Of a stretch of DNA of 64,000 nucleotides, positions 19,353 to 29,151 are shown piece after piece. How positions within the stretch are numbered: the stretch's first letter is position 1; each line of letters opens with the position of its first letter. The stretch is taken from contig JAHRHY010000019.1 in NCBI GenBank assembly GCA_019671135.1, positions 62,001-126,000 of the forward strand. The letters run 5' to 3'. The DNA comes from Linnemannia hyalina (lineage: Eukaryota; Mortierellomycota; Mortierellomycetes; Mortierellales; Mortierellaceae). Under the pieces are notes generated by a model. That model did not search any database, was not told where the DNA came from, and saw nothing but the letters and a program-made list of their open reading frames with translations. A program made the position numbers and the translations under genes.

Positions 19353-20975
19353 CTGGATTTCCTCCATTTTTTACGTTTCCTGTTCCTTTTCGCTGCCTCC
19401 CGGCGAGCTCGCTGCGTTTTCGCTGTCCTGGTCCGATTTACATTCGTTTTGGGAGCCGGCTTCTTGTCCTCCATCGGTGGTGTGGATCCCATTGCCGCAC
19501 GTGCCTGAGCCTCTGCAACCTTCTGGTACTCAAGATCGAGCAGTGCCCTCATGACAATCTCGTGCGCATTACAGTCTCGCTGCCCTCCCTGCTCAATCGA
19601 TGTGTGCTGTTGACTGGTAAAAGGCTGAGGGTGTGGGTTCTGATCAACGGAGGATACGGCATCTTCCTGGACGCCCACAAAGGCAGATAAAGCATGCTCG
19701 AAGTCGTCAACCGTAACCGATAGCTGCGAGTCGATTCGTTTTCGTTTCTTCCGAGGGACTCTCTCGGAAAGAAGCTGGTGTCGCACTCGAACGAGAAACT
19801 CGTGGACGTACCAATGAAACGATTCGACGTCAGAGCCGGGTAGCTCCATTTCCCGAATAATCTCGCAGATCTTCTTGATCCCGAAATATGGCACTCCCCG
19901 GGTGTAGTCGTTGCCCGTCACAACAGCCGCGAGTAGTAAATGCCGCTCCGAAGGCAAATCGAGGACCTCCAAAATCGCATCCTTTTCGAAAAGAGTGAGC
20001 TCTCTTGACTTGCCGATCGGATACAACACTCTCGGCACAGCCCCGAAACAAATCAAGTCCGAATCACCGGAGACAACAATGATGTCCTGGGGATTCAGAG
20101 ACTGGGCACAAAGCTTAGCAATGCAAGTATCCGACTGAAAGCGGCAGAGGCATACATGGCAGTCGTACTTTTTGATCAACTCCGCTATAACTTCTCCTTG
20201 AATTACGGTTGTTGGCTTGTAGAGATTCCTGCACCGTTTGTAAGCAGCCTTTCGACGAGATCCACCCACTACACGTGCTTGTTCGATTGCTTGGTGAAGT
20301 GCGTCGGTGCCCTTACGCAGCTTGTCGTCGCGAGCTCGGTGCTCCGCCTGTTTCTGAATGGATGGCTCTCCATCGAAGTGAAGGGTGACAGATTCGTCTT
20401 CGGGAGTACAGAACTGAGAAAGCTTCCTGTACAGTTCATCTGCAATGTGACCGAAGAACTATTTCAAGCAAACGACGACATAGCAAATGATAATTAACTA
20501 ATCAAGTAAATAATCACCAGTGGACCCATGCTAAATCCCGCATTCAGTCCTCAAGAAGATTCATTACCATAACTCTCTGTTGGTCCGTGCCATCCTGTAA
20601 CATCCCATCTTTGTCAACGACGACAGAGTCGGGGCTGTTGGGTCCACTCGTCACCATAGCAAGCTTATCTTTGAGACCAAAGAGCATGTTCGCACGTCTC
20701 AGAAGGTCCGCCTGGGCATCGTTCGGGTCTGGAGAGGCAGAGTCTGTCGACTCGGGTCGCTCTGGCGCATCCTCCATCTGTGGCATGTGCAGGTTGGCGG
20801 GCTCGGTGTTGCGCGTCAGCGTGGTCGTGTACTTTTGTACGACAGAGTAGGCTCGCGCCTTCATCAACCCGTAGTAGGTACCGTTCATGTCGACGTGAAA
20901 TTCCTTGCCGTTCATTTTCGTCGGCGCAATGCCCGTCGCGTTCTTTATCTCTCCTGGGAGTCCGTTGACGCCCAT
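19353..20975 (-). CDS. XPG/FEN1-type nuclease part of the XPG-Fanzor locus
   Basis: Exons 20568-20975 and 19353-20458 are joined by a 109-nt intron (GTAATG...AAATAG). The start MGVNGLPGEI is the Rad2/XPG family N-terminus. HVDMNGTYYGLM carries the first metal-binding Asp, and LHFDGEPSIQKQAEHRAR matches the F-D-G-x-P-x-x-K-x-x segment. VVSGDSDLICFG is the XPG-I acidic motif, and GNDYTRGVPYFGIKK is the helix-two-turn-helix that grips DNA. The usual EAEA pair is missing; the equivalent region has FQSDTCIAKL, so catalysis may be altered. The C-terminal 100 residues are basic and disordered. Such enzymes cut 5' flaps or bubble DNA. It is predicted to be spliced directly to the Fanzor exons downstream, giving a protein of about 1330 residues if the frameshift is discounted. 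Confidence 0.75.
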
Positions 20976-21106
20976 GACTGACTGTAAAGGAAAGAATGAA
21001 GAAAAGCTCATCAGAAGATGGAAACAAACACCACATTGGGCGGACAATGTCGGCGGATTTGAAACGTGATAATACCTTAATGAAGCAGGGGCGTGAGCCG
21101 TGCGGA

Positions 21107-21151
<45 letters not shown>

Positions 21152-21780
21152 AGGGGTGGGGTGGAGGTCGCAGTGATTGGATGTCAGAAGTTGGTCGAAT
21201 GAGTCTAATTGGTTTTTTTGTTTGTTGACAATGACGTCAGTACATTCCTTTTGGTTTAAAGGGTGGGAAGTTGGCTGCCAATCACAAAAAGTCAGCTTAC
21301 TGTGGCAAGGTTTCTGGCGCGTGAGCAGTTGATCTGTTGACAGAATGAGGTAAAGTCGGCCATGGGGTTAGCGAGGTCCTGGTATTGATTGGTCATCCAA
21401 GCTGACGCCAATAGACGGAGAGCGATGCACTTACAGAAGACTAGGTGTAGCTCTGGTTTGGATCTCTGTCCTGATCAACGATGTCCACTTAGGATTCCAT
21501 GAGCGAACTTGGCAAAGGTGTTGGAGTGGGAAAAGGCAGCCCAAGGACATTTTATTTGCTCCCCAGCGACGCGACGCGACAGGCGGTCTTTTTTTTTTTG
21601 GCGTGACCCTGTGCCCCTTGACCGTTCACACATTCAAAAAATTCGTGCTAGTCACATGCACCGCCATATGTTAACAATCCGAAAAGGCATTAGGGGCCTT
21701 TATTTTTTGTTCTTCATATCTGTTATTATCTTGCATTAGTATCAGAGGGGTGCTTCTCATTACTGGTTAAGCAACTACAA
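20976..21780. other. Upstream region of the XPG-Fanzor locus
   Basis: No gene. It contains a TG microsatellite (21114-21150) and several CCAAT/ATTGG sequences between 21270 and 21410, compatible with a promoter. I looked for inverted terminal repeats matching the DNA past 16590 and saw none that I trust. Confidence 0.5.
21114..21150. repeat. (TG)n microsatellite
   Basis: About 18 uninterrupted TG units, just upstream of the XPG-Fanzor start. Confidence 0.95.
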
Positions 21781-23732
21781 CTACGATTTATGGAATTCTC
21801 TGAAGCAATTGCGGGCCTTTGACATACACAAGGCAACATTGCAGATCTCACAGGCTATGACTGTTTGAGTTTTTCTATCGTGGTTTTTGTCGTCGAAGAC
21901 AGTGGCTCTGAAGCGACAGAACAAGCAGTTGGATTTTTGGTCGAGAATTATGGGTGAGTGGGGTCCTGGGGTGAAACGGATGGTGGGCAGATCAGAGCAA
22001 TTTTTGGTAACATATATCTTCTTGGTTGGTTCTGGTTTGGTGGCTCTGTGAACTCGTGTCCGTTTGCTGTAGTCCATGTGCTGTTTGCTTTCTGCTCCCT
22101 TCCTGATCAAATCCCATGCCAACCTGAGACAGAAAGTTTTGTGAGAAAGGGATCCTTTTTGGACGACATAGATTCGATAGGCGTTGATGATGGTGGTGTC
22201 GAGAATCCAAAAAAGAGAGGCATCCACGTCCTGAACACGGCTAATTGGGTGCTGTAATATGCCCTGAACTGGTTACTGACATCGACGCCATTCATGTTGT
22301 GGTTGTAGTCATCAATCAACTTGGGGATTTTGAGTGCCGCTCTGGGCTTGCCATTGAATATTGCCCGAGCATTGGCTGCGTTAGTGCTAGTGTTGCGAGG
22401 GCAGCGTCGAATACGCTCAATGAAGTCATCATCCGTGTTGATTTTGTGGATGGTACTCAGCATGGTGACGGGTGCATTATCCATCCAAACGACGGCAAGA
22501 ACTTGTTTGTCGATAACAACTCCTGTCAGGGTATTCCATTGTAGTTTCTCACTCTTACCCACTTTCAAAGTGTCAGGGAAGCAGGCTGAGTTGATGCGGG
22601 TGGTGCCACATGCGCCGATGTTGAGTCCACGTAGGTGCTTGAAAAGCGGGATGTTGGAAAATAGTTGTCCATGTAGATGTTGAATGGACGAGTCTTGTAG
22701 GGGAGTGATTTGGCGAGACGAACAACAGCGGAAGAGGTTGGAGTAAGCCCGTTTATCCTGTCTATGCCAATGATGGATTTGATGCGAGGGGTGTAGAGGA
22801 AGGAATAGGTGTATCCTGATTGACAAAGAGCGAGAATCTTGTAGCCTTCCGGGGGTAGGCTTACCCTTCATGCGTACGGTGTGAGCACTCCTTCCTGAAA
22901 AGCGAACAATCATCTCGTCGATGGACACATTGGTGGAGAGAACGTAGTAACGAGCGAAGTCGGTAGCGAGTTTGGTCGAAAGAGGTTCTACTTTTGAGAA
23001 CCAATGTTGCTCAGGCTCGTTGGGGTTGGAGACACGAAAAAAACGCTTCGGTTGTTCGAAGCGGACGAGGGACATGAAGTTAGTGATGTTGTGTTGAGGA
23101 CATTCAGGGAAGGTTGACCAATACTCAGAGACAGAGTTCTGCCTGAACACGCCCATGTAGACAATGATGCCGAGGAATGTGCGCAGTTCGTCAGGTGTGG
23201 TCTTTACCCATTGGCGCGATCCCTCTCCTGTGCCGGCTCCTTTTGATGCTGCATATGCGTTAGTGTTGTCTGCCAAATCCGTCAATACCGGGTCGGAGAA
23301 GAAGAGTGTGAAAATTGTCAATGGTGATAGTTCGCTGTCGAGTTGAAGTGCAAGGGGAAGGTTGGTTTGTGCTGAGCATACTGTTTTTTGGTGTTTGAAG
23401 ACGTCCTTGAAGTCAGGGACGGCTGGGAGTTCTGTGGGTTCGCGGGTGACTTTCTTGACAGCCCTCTTCGCTTTCTTGACAGCCCTCTTCGCTTTCTTGA
23501 CAGCCCTCTTCGCTTTCGCGAGAGCTAAGGGTGCAGGGGACACCTCCTCTCCCGCCGGTTGCTCTCTTTCTGGTGGTCGCTCTTCATCATCGGAATCATC
23601 CTCACCGGCAATCTCTCGAGTTCGGCAAATGACCGAAAACGACAACTCCTCTGTCTCCTCGGAAGTGAGTGTGCTAGTACCTTGACCGTTAGAAACGTCA
23701 AAGGAACGTAGGAACTCGAAGCATGGGTCCAT
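21781..23732 (-). pseudogene. piggyBac-type transposase with three frame breaks
   Basis: The start at 23732 (MDPCFEFLRSF) lies upstream of a piggyBac DDD transposase. The N-terminus is acidic, with three perfect KAKRAVK repeats. The catalytic core has STNVSIDEMIVRFSGRS (first Asp), a second Asp in the MDNYF region and MNGVDVSNQFRAYY (third Asp). A C-terminal Cys-rich zinc finger follows (CLFC...CEIC...C...CFREFH). The frame is lost by one extra base near 22850 (CCCCCGGAAGG), regained near 22670 by loss of a T, and lost again near 22205 where a T run is one short. The last part continues in another frame to the stop at 21781. TTAA targets and terminal repeats were not convincingly identified. 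Probably a dead copy, unless the indels are consensus errors. Confidence 0.85.
23451..23516 (-). repeat. 21-bp coding tandem repeat, three units
   Basis: TTTCTTGACAGCCCTCTTCGC is repeated three times and encodes the seven-residue KAKRAVK repeat in the piggyBac N-terminus. Confidence 0.92.
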
Positions 23733-23897
23733 GAGCAGGTTGGGCGAAGTTTTCTTTGTGAGGGAGACAGTAACGGAGGCTTTGGAGATGATGAGAGAGA
23801 AAAAAAAGGTTGAATTTGACAGCGAAGGTGGTAATGAGGCGAGCTGGGAAACGACAACCCTCGTTGTTTTCATTAGACGACACGAGACCCTTCCCAA

Positions 23898-24727
23898 CCC
23901 GTTTTATTGGAAACCCTGATAAATTGAAAAAGAAAAATTGGAACCAATTTCGATTCTAAAACGGTTGAAGGGATACGCACTCTCTTCTTAAAACTCCCTC
24001 AACTACCACCTACCTACCCTCCACCATGCTGCCCAATAGAGGACCCCAAATCCGCCGCTCGTACGCTGCTGCTGTCGCCGAAGGGCCACTTCGTACCGAA
24101 ACGAAGTCAAACTGGAAAGATGGTCGCTACTGATGAACCAAAAGGACGAGGACGGCGCCGAGGTCCAGCAGCTGCTGAAGCCACCACTCTCGCGACCAAA
24201 TCCTCCACAGCAACAATCAGCCTACTACCAACACCCTTTATGTCGAAGCTACAGCTCAGAATGCCCCTGTCCCTGCGATCGCCACCAGAACTCGAACAAT
24301 GTCCGACAATACCACCCCTTCCACCAAAGCGCCCACCACGACCAAGGCCCCCAAAGCTCCAAAGGCCAGTTCCACGATAAAAGGGTCAGAAGAAAGTGCT
24401 TCATAACACTGGTCAAAAGCGACGAATAAGAAAAGGTCAAAAGCGACGAGCAAGAAGTCAGTGGAATCCGCAGACACAGATGACTCGGACCCTGACACTG
24501 TCAAGTAGGTTTCTCTTTTTTGACGACCACGTTGGTCATCTGTGGCAGTAGCCAGACGTGAAGATGACATTGATGGGGGCCATCGGACTGCGAATATCTA
24601 ATCATACCCTAGACCGAGTCGGCCTGCAGACAACCTTGGCGCCCGCCGAGAACTTGAGACATAAGGGGGTCTGTAGAGTAATATGACCATCGTCAGCTCT
24701 GAATGAGGAGTGGTGGAAAACCTTCAT
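23898..24727. other. No confirmed gene; low-complexity coding-like fragments
   Basis: A plus-strand ATG at 24026 opens a short frame (MLPNRGPQIRR) that stops after about 35 codons. Thr/Lys/Ala/Pro-rich fragments follow in changing frames to about 24507, ending with an acidic DTDDSDPDTVK-like tail. This may be a decayed transposon ORF. I cannot assign it. Confidence 0.35.
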
Positions 24728-26296
24728 CTATGCGTCCTTCTCGATAGTCATAGGGTCCTTGATCGACCCCTTCGGTTTGTGCTTGTTGGAGATAGTCATG
24801 ACATCCTTGGCCAATCTGTCGACATGGATCTTCCTAGATATTTTTTTGTGTCCTGCTGCCGATAATGATCCTGCCTGCCGTATCGTTCGGTGTTTCATTA
24901 ACCTGCGCTTCCAATTCACGCCAGGCCAGCATGTGCGCGCGCATCGGTGGTGGCTTTGGGTGACTGTGCGTTCCTCTGTGGTGAATCTCCATTTTCATAC
25001 GACCATGGTAGCGGATAATCACAGCAGATGCAGAACAGCGTTCCCACTCTAGGTCGTCAAGGTGCGTCGTGCATTTCCCCACCGGCGGACGAGGTATGGA
25101 GTTCCTATTCTTTCCAGTGTTGGGGAGTCGGGGCCGCTCGGAGAACTCACACTTGGGACACTTATAGACACCGAAGCAAATCTTTTCTGCAATGTTCACT
25201 CGCTCCTCGTTGTCGTTGTTGGTGTGGCAGTCCAACTTCTTCTTCTTGAGGGAGAGGAGTGTTTGAAATGTGCCGCTCTGAGCCTTGAGGATTCCAGCAT
25301 GCAGGCACACCTTGACATCACAGTTCTTCCTGACAAGCGCCTTGAAAGATTGAAGAGGGAGTAGCGCCCATCCAGTAAACTTTGCACGAGAATCCTGGTC
25401 CGACGGGAGAAACTGGATTGTTTCGACAATATTGCCATTTGGAAACTCGGGGCTGCTGGGGTGATTATAGACGATGGTATCGGGCTTTGTTGGAGGTAAG
25501 TCGACTATGCTAGGAGTGGCATCCCTGGCTAAGGAGGCTGTGACCGTTTCTGCATTATCAGACTGATGGGGAGCTGAACCGTTTGTTGTAACCTGCAGTA
25601 TTAAAGAGTAAAAGTTAGGCAAAACTCATCTTACAGAAAGGTGCCTATCACTGCAAAGAAAGGTAGTAATTATGATAGTTACCTTGCGCATGTCTCCCTT
25701 TTCTTCATCGGAATCAGTTTCATTGCTGCTCCGCTCGTTGGTGTAGTGATCGTTGTCGTAGTGGTACTGCTGGTCGTCGCCACAGTTGGTCTCAAAATGC
25801 GGCAAATCCTCAGCTTTATTCAACGTATCCGCGCCCATGTCACACGATGAATGAGAAGCCAAAGGAGTTGGCGTTTCCTGTGGCAACAACGAAGAGGAAG
25901 TCGTATTAGTAAAACGTAGAAAATATATGAGTGTTTCAACCCTTTAAGCATTCTTTTGCAAAATATAATTACCTGGGTGCTGGTTGAATACGTCTCTTTG
26001 ACAGGCTCCGGACTACGACTAGAGCTTGGCACGGAATGAGGTGCTTTAAAAGGAATGCACTTGTGATCACAACAACGAGCCGTTAAAGAAGGAGCAAGAC
26101 TCTGTACGGTAAAGACAAACGAAGTGTTAATATAATCCTCACTGTATTTCCTCGATTTGAAAGGGCCAAACAACCTGTTCTTTGTTACCCTGATGTTGCT
26201 ATCTGCAAGGCGCGCATCGACGATCTTGTTTATCTCTTCACGCAAGGACTTGGCGAGAATCTTTCCAATAAGGCTGGCTAGCTGCTGTTCTTCCAT
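24728..26296 (-). pseudogene. Gene with GCM/WRKY-like zinc finger, frameshifted near the end
   Basis: Three exons join in frame: 25973-26296, 25683-25877 and 24728-25592, with introns 25878-25972 and 25593-25682 (GTAATT...CACAG, GTAACT...TGCAG). The start is MEEQQLASLIGKIL. After a polar, acidic region comes a zinc-finger-like segment: KCPKC, then PPVGKCTTHLDDLEWERC, then EIHHRGTHSHPKPP. Its C-C-H-H order and GTHSH ending resemble WRKY-GCM1 and FLYWCH domains that precede some transposases. Near 24840 an A run (ACACAAAAAAATATC) is one base too long, and the natural continuation (RKIHVDRLAKDVMTI) is in another frame. No transposase core follows, so it is either a transcription-factor-like gene or a truncated transposon gene. 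Confidence 0.55.
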
Positions 26297-28464
26297 TGAT
26301 GGTGCCTACAATATCTTTGTGTTTGAGAATAATGAACAACTTATCCGAGCAAAAAGGTGAATTAACACCTGAATGATGTGGCTTAGATCATTTTTTATTT
26401 ACTTTAGAGTTTAGAGTTAACACTGAAAAATGTAAACCCATATTTTTGTATTTGTAAGACCTTGTGTTAAAACAAAGCGCTTGGAGGGTCGACACAAGTT
26501 CTCGTTTCGGACTGAGTAGCGAGAAAGGTTGTGCAGCGCAGTACACGTCCAATTTTTCGACGTAGTGATTAATATTACAAGGATGTCACAATGACGCGAG
26601 TAGTCATTTATCGAGCACGTTGCAGAGAATGTTAGCCGCATCCTGGAGGGGAAACTAATCCATATCCGCAGAAGACGCATAGTCGAAGATGAACTGTTGG
26701 AGTCTAGGGAAGAAGTCCTGTACGAGATAGCAGCTTAACTTATTCTTCCAATCGCGCGATAAAATTTCATCAACGCTTGTCTTTCATGTTGTGTATGTTC
26801 CATCAGTCAGACTGCAGTATAAGACTTTTAATATGCTCGAGATCAAGGCAAAGGTAAAGGCGAATGGCATTCCCCAAGGCAGGGCCAGGGGGAGGGTGTG
26901 ATCGTGAGTTTAAGAACAGTCTTGAGCAGTGTGTCCAATGTGGTAGGCGTTTGTTGATTCTGTTAACTTGGCCAGCGTGTAAATTTGTGTAGGTAGTCGT
27001 TGAACCTAAATCTACGTTCTCGACCGGCGTCAAGATGGCCAAGTTGCCATTGACCCTGTAGTTTTCACAAGCACATCAAGTTGGCGAGGTGGACGTGGAT
27101 GGTGAAATCTTGGCCAACGGGTCGAGTTGGCTAGGTAGACACGGACGGTGAAGACTTGGCCAGAGTTTCAGGTGGTTGGATATGGAGCCTCTTAGAGCAT
27201 CTTGATCAGCGTGTCGAGTTGGCTAGTTGGATGTGAACACTGTCATGTTGATTATCACGTCAAATTGGGAAGCTAGTCGTGGATCCTGACATCCACCCTG
27301 GACAGTGCGTAGCGCCAGAAAGAAACATGCACTATCAACACCTTGCAAACGAAGAACAGGCGATACACACTAGCACAGTAAAAGGTGGCGGGAGAGTACA
27401 TGTGCACAGCACAGAAAGGCGACAGGACCACCCATGGACAGCAGTCAGAGCAAAAACGAGAAAAACGCGGCAACACACGCCGACAGGAGATACTTGGGAG
27501 GGCGGAGGCAACAAACAACACTGTGCTAGACCAAGACAACTCACACCATCGCTTTTGTTGATGTTCATTTTCGATGCTCTTTCAAGGGCGAGAAGGACAA
27601 GCTAGATACCAAGTCCCTTCCAACAACCAACCAGGTAGGGCTGTCTTTTGCCACTCTTGCTCCTCAATCCTAGGGCCAAACTGCTGCCTTATATATCTGT
27701 CAAAGAACCATCATCCGTGAAGTCAAAACGTAAAGGCACGACCAAATGCTCTTTCTCCTCTCCCACATGATAATAAGGTCCGGTTTGGTATTGTTTCGAC
27801 GCGTTTCCAACACGCGCTATCGTTGAACAACACACTTGCACAAAACAACGTTTAAGGAGGCATCTACAGGATAAGCACTTACGCGTACCTTTCCTACTCC
27901 GTGTGAAGACCGATTTTTGTTCGTCTATGACGAATCCAGGTACGAAGGCCTCTTTTTGTCGGACGTTTAATGAATGCGAGCTCGCGCAGACGACAAGGGT
28001 CATGAGCAGTGGCCCCTCCAGACAGGAAATTTAGCAAGGTTTACCTTGGGCGTAGCGTGGTTTGCGTTTCGACGATAGCTGCTTGAACAAGGAGGACCTT
28101 TATGGTGCTGTAGTTCGTGGTCCGTTGCCTAACTCCAGCAAGTAACTGCCCTTCTCCTTGCGTTGTCAACAAAAGCACAGCCAACGTCCTGACACCTGCT
28201 CGGCCAGTACCTATGCCTGAGCCACCTTTGCTCATAACTCAGCAGTCGCGGTACAAACCACTCCCGATCCACCTCCCCTCAACTCTCGCGCAAACCTTCC
28301 AAATCAACTATATCTTTATCTCACCTGCCACCAGAACATCCAAACATGCAGCTGCATAGTGAGATTAAGGGGCTTCTTACTTTTTTCCTTTTTTTTGCTG
28401 ACCATTCAATTCTCATCGAGATCACGGCCTGCATCTGCCCTTTCCCTCTTCCTTTTCGTCAGAC
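26297..28464. other. Long intergenic region without a supported gene
   Basis: About 2.2 kb marks the boundary between the transposon-rich half and the housekeeping half. Short ORFs on both strands lack homology that I recognise. Degenerate repeats lie near 27075-27270. A pyrimidine-rich tract at 28380-28460 probably precedes the small gene that starts at 28465. Confidence 0.5.
27075..27270. repeat. Degenerate repeats with core TCGAGTTGGCTAGGT
   Basis: TCAAGTTGGCGAGGTGGACG, TCGAGTTGGCTAGGTAGACA and TCGAGTTGGCTAGTTGGATG recur at about 55-90 bp spacing. The first two are each followed by GGTGAA-x-CTTGGCCA. They look like an old minisatellite. Confidence 0.55.
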
Positions 28465-28936
28465 ATGTTCTTCATGCCCAACAAGCTTAACCCTCAGGGT
28501 CAAAAGTAATCACCTCTTGCTTACTTCCATCTCAATTCATCTTTACATTTCAGCTATTCAAAGTGCATCAAGTCAATACTAGATATTAATAACCTTTGTT
28601 CACATGTCTACCTACATAACCAACAAAGGCTACTGACTATTATTATCGCCCTTCCTGTGTTCGTGTCGTCCACCTACGTCCTCTACAAGCGAGGTATGTC
28701 CGTTGATGCTTAATTTTCCATTGAAAAAGTATATAAAGTCCTCGCTTTTCTGATTTCATGATGGGATAAGAGTTGACTAGTTCCGATTTTTATCGCGAAT
28801 AGTTGTCCTGGAGGAGGATCCTCGCCGACATATCCCAAATACGAATGATACAAATGATCTCCTCGCCCAATTTGAAGCAGATATGGAAAAAGAGCGCAGA
28901 CAACAGCAACAGCAAGAAGAACAGCCACGTTCATAG
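28465..28936 (+). CDS. Small single-pass membrane protein, three short exons
   Basis: Exon 1 is 28465-28505 (MFFMPNKLNPQGQ). Exon 2 ends at 28693 and encodes LLTIIIALPVFVSSTYVLYKR. Exon 3 is 28803-28936 and encodes VVLEEDPRRHIP followed by an acidic/Gln-rich tail. All junctions have GT/AG. Exon 2 could begin at 28554 (TTTCAG acceptor, 104 residues in total) or at 28629 (CAAAG acceptor, 79 residues); both keep frame. The protein has one transmembrane helix followed by YKR, consistent with a small inner-membrane mitochondrial or ER protein. I do not recognise the family. It is too fragmented to appear as a long ORF. Confidence 0.55.
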
Positions 28937-29151
28937 CTTAGAAAATCATCGAGTGAATAAACAAAATGATCGTGAGTTTGTGTTTATTGTCATGAAAAAA
29001 GGCTACTTGTAATTAATATGTGAAGTTCGTAAACATAAGACGTAAGGATAAGAAAAAGGTATGATATGTACAAGGGGGAAGGGAAGGCAGTGAGATATAA
29101 AATACATACTAGAAAATGTGCATAAAAATCGAAGCAACACAACCATTGTTA

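Noticed and set aside
20976..21500. Inverted terminal repeats of a Fanzor transposon
   Set aside because: No sequence here convincingly mirrors the DNA past 16590; needs comparison with other copies.
21740..24020. TTAA-flanked terminal repeats of the piggyBac copy
   Set aside because: TTAA occurs near both sides, but no matching inverted repeat next to it was convincing by eye.
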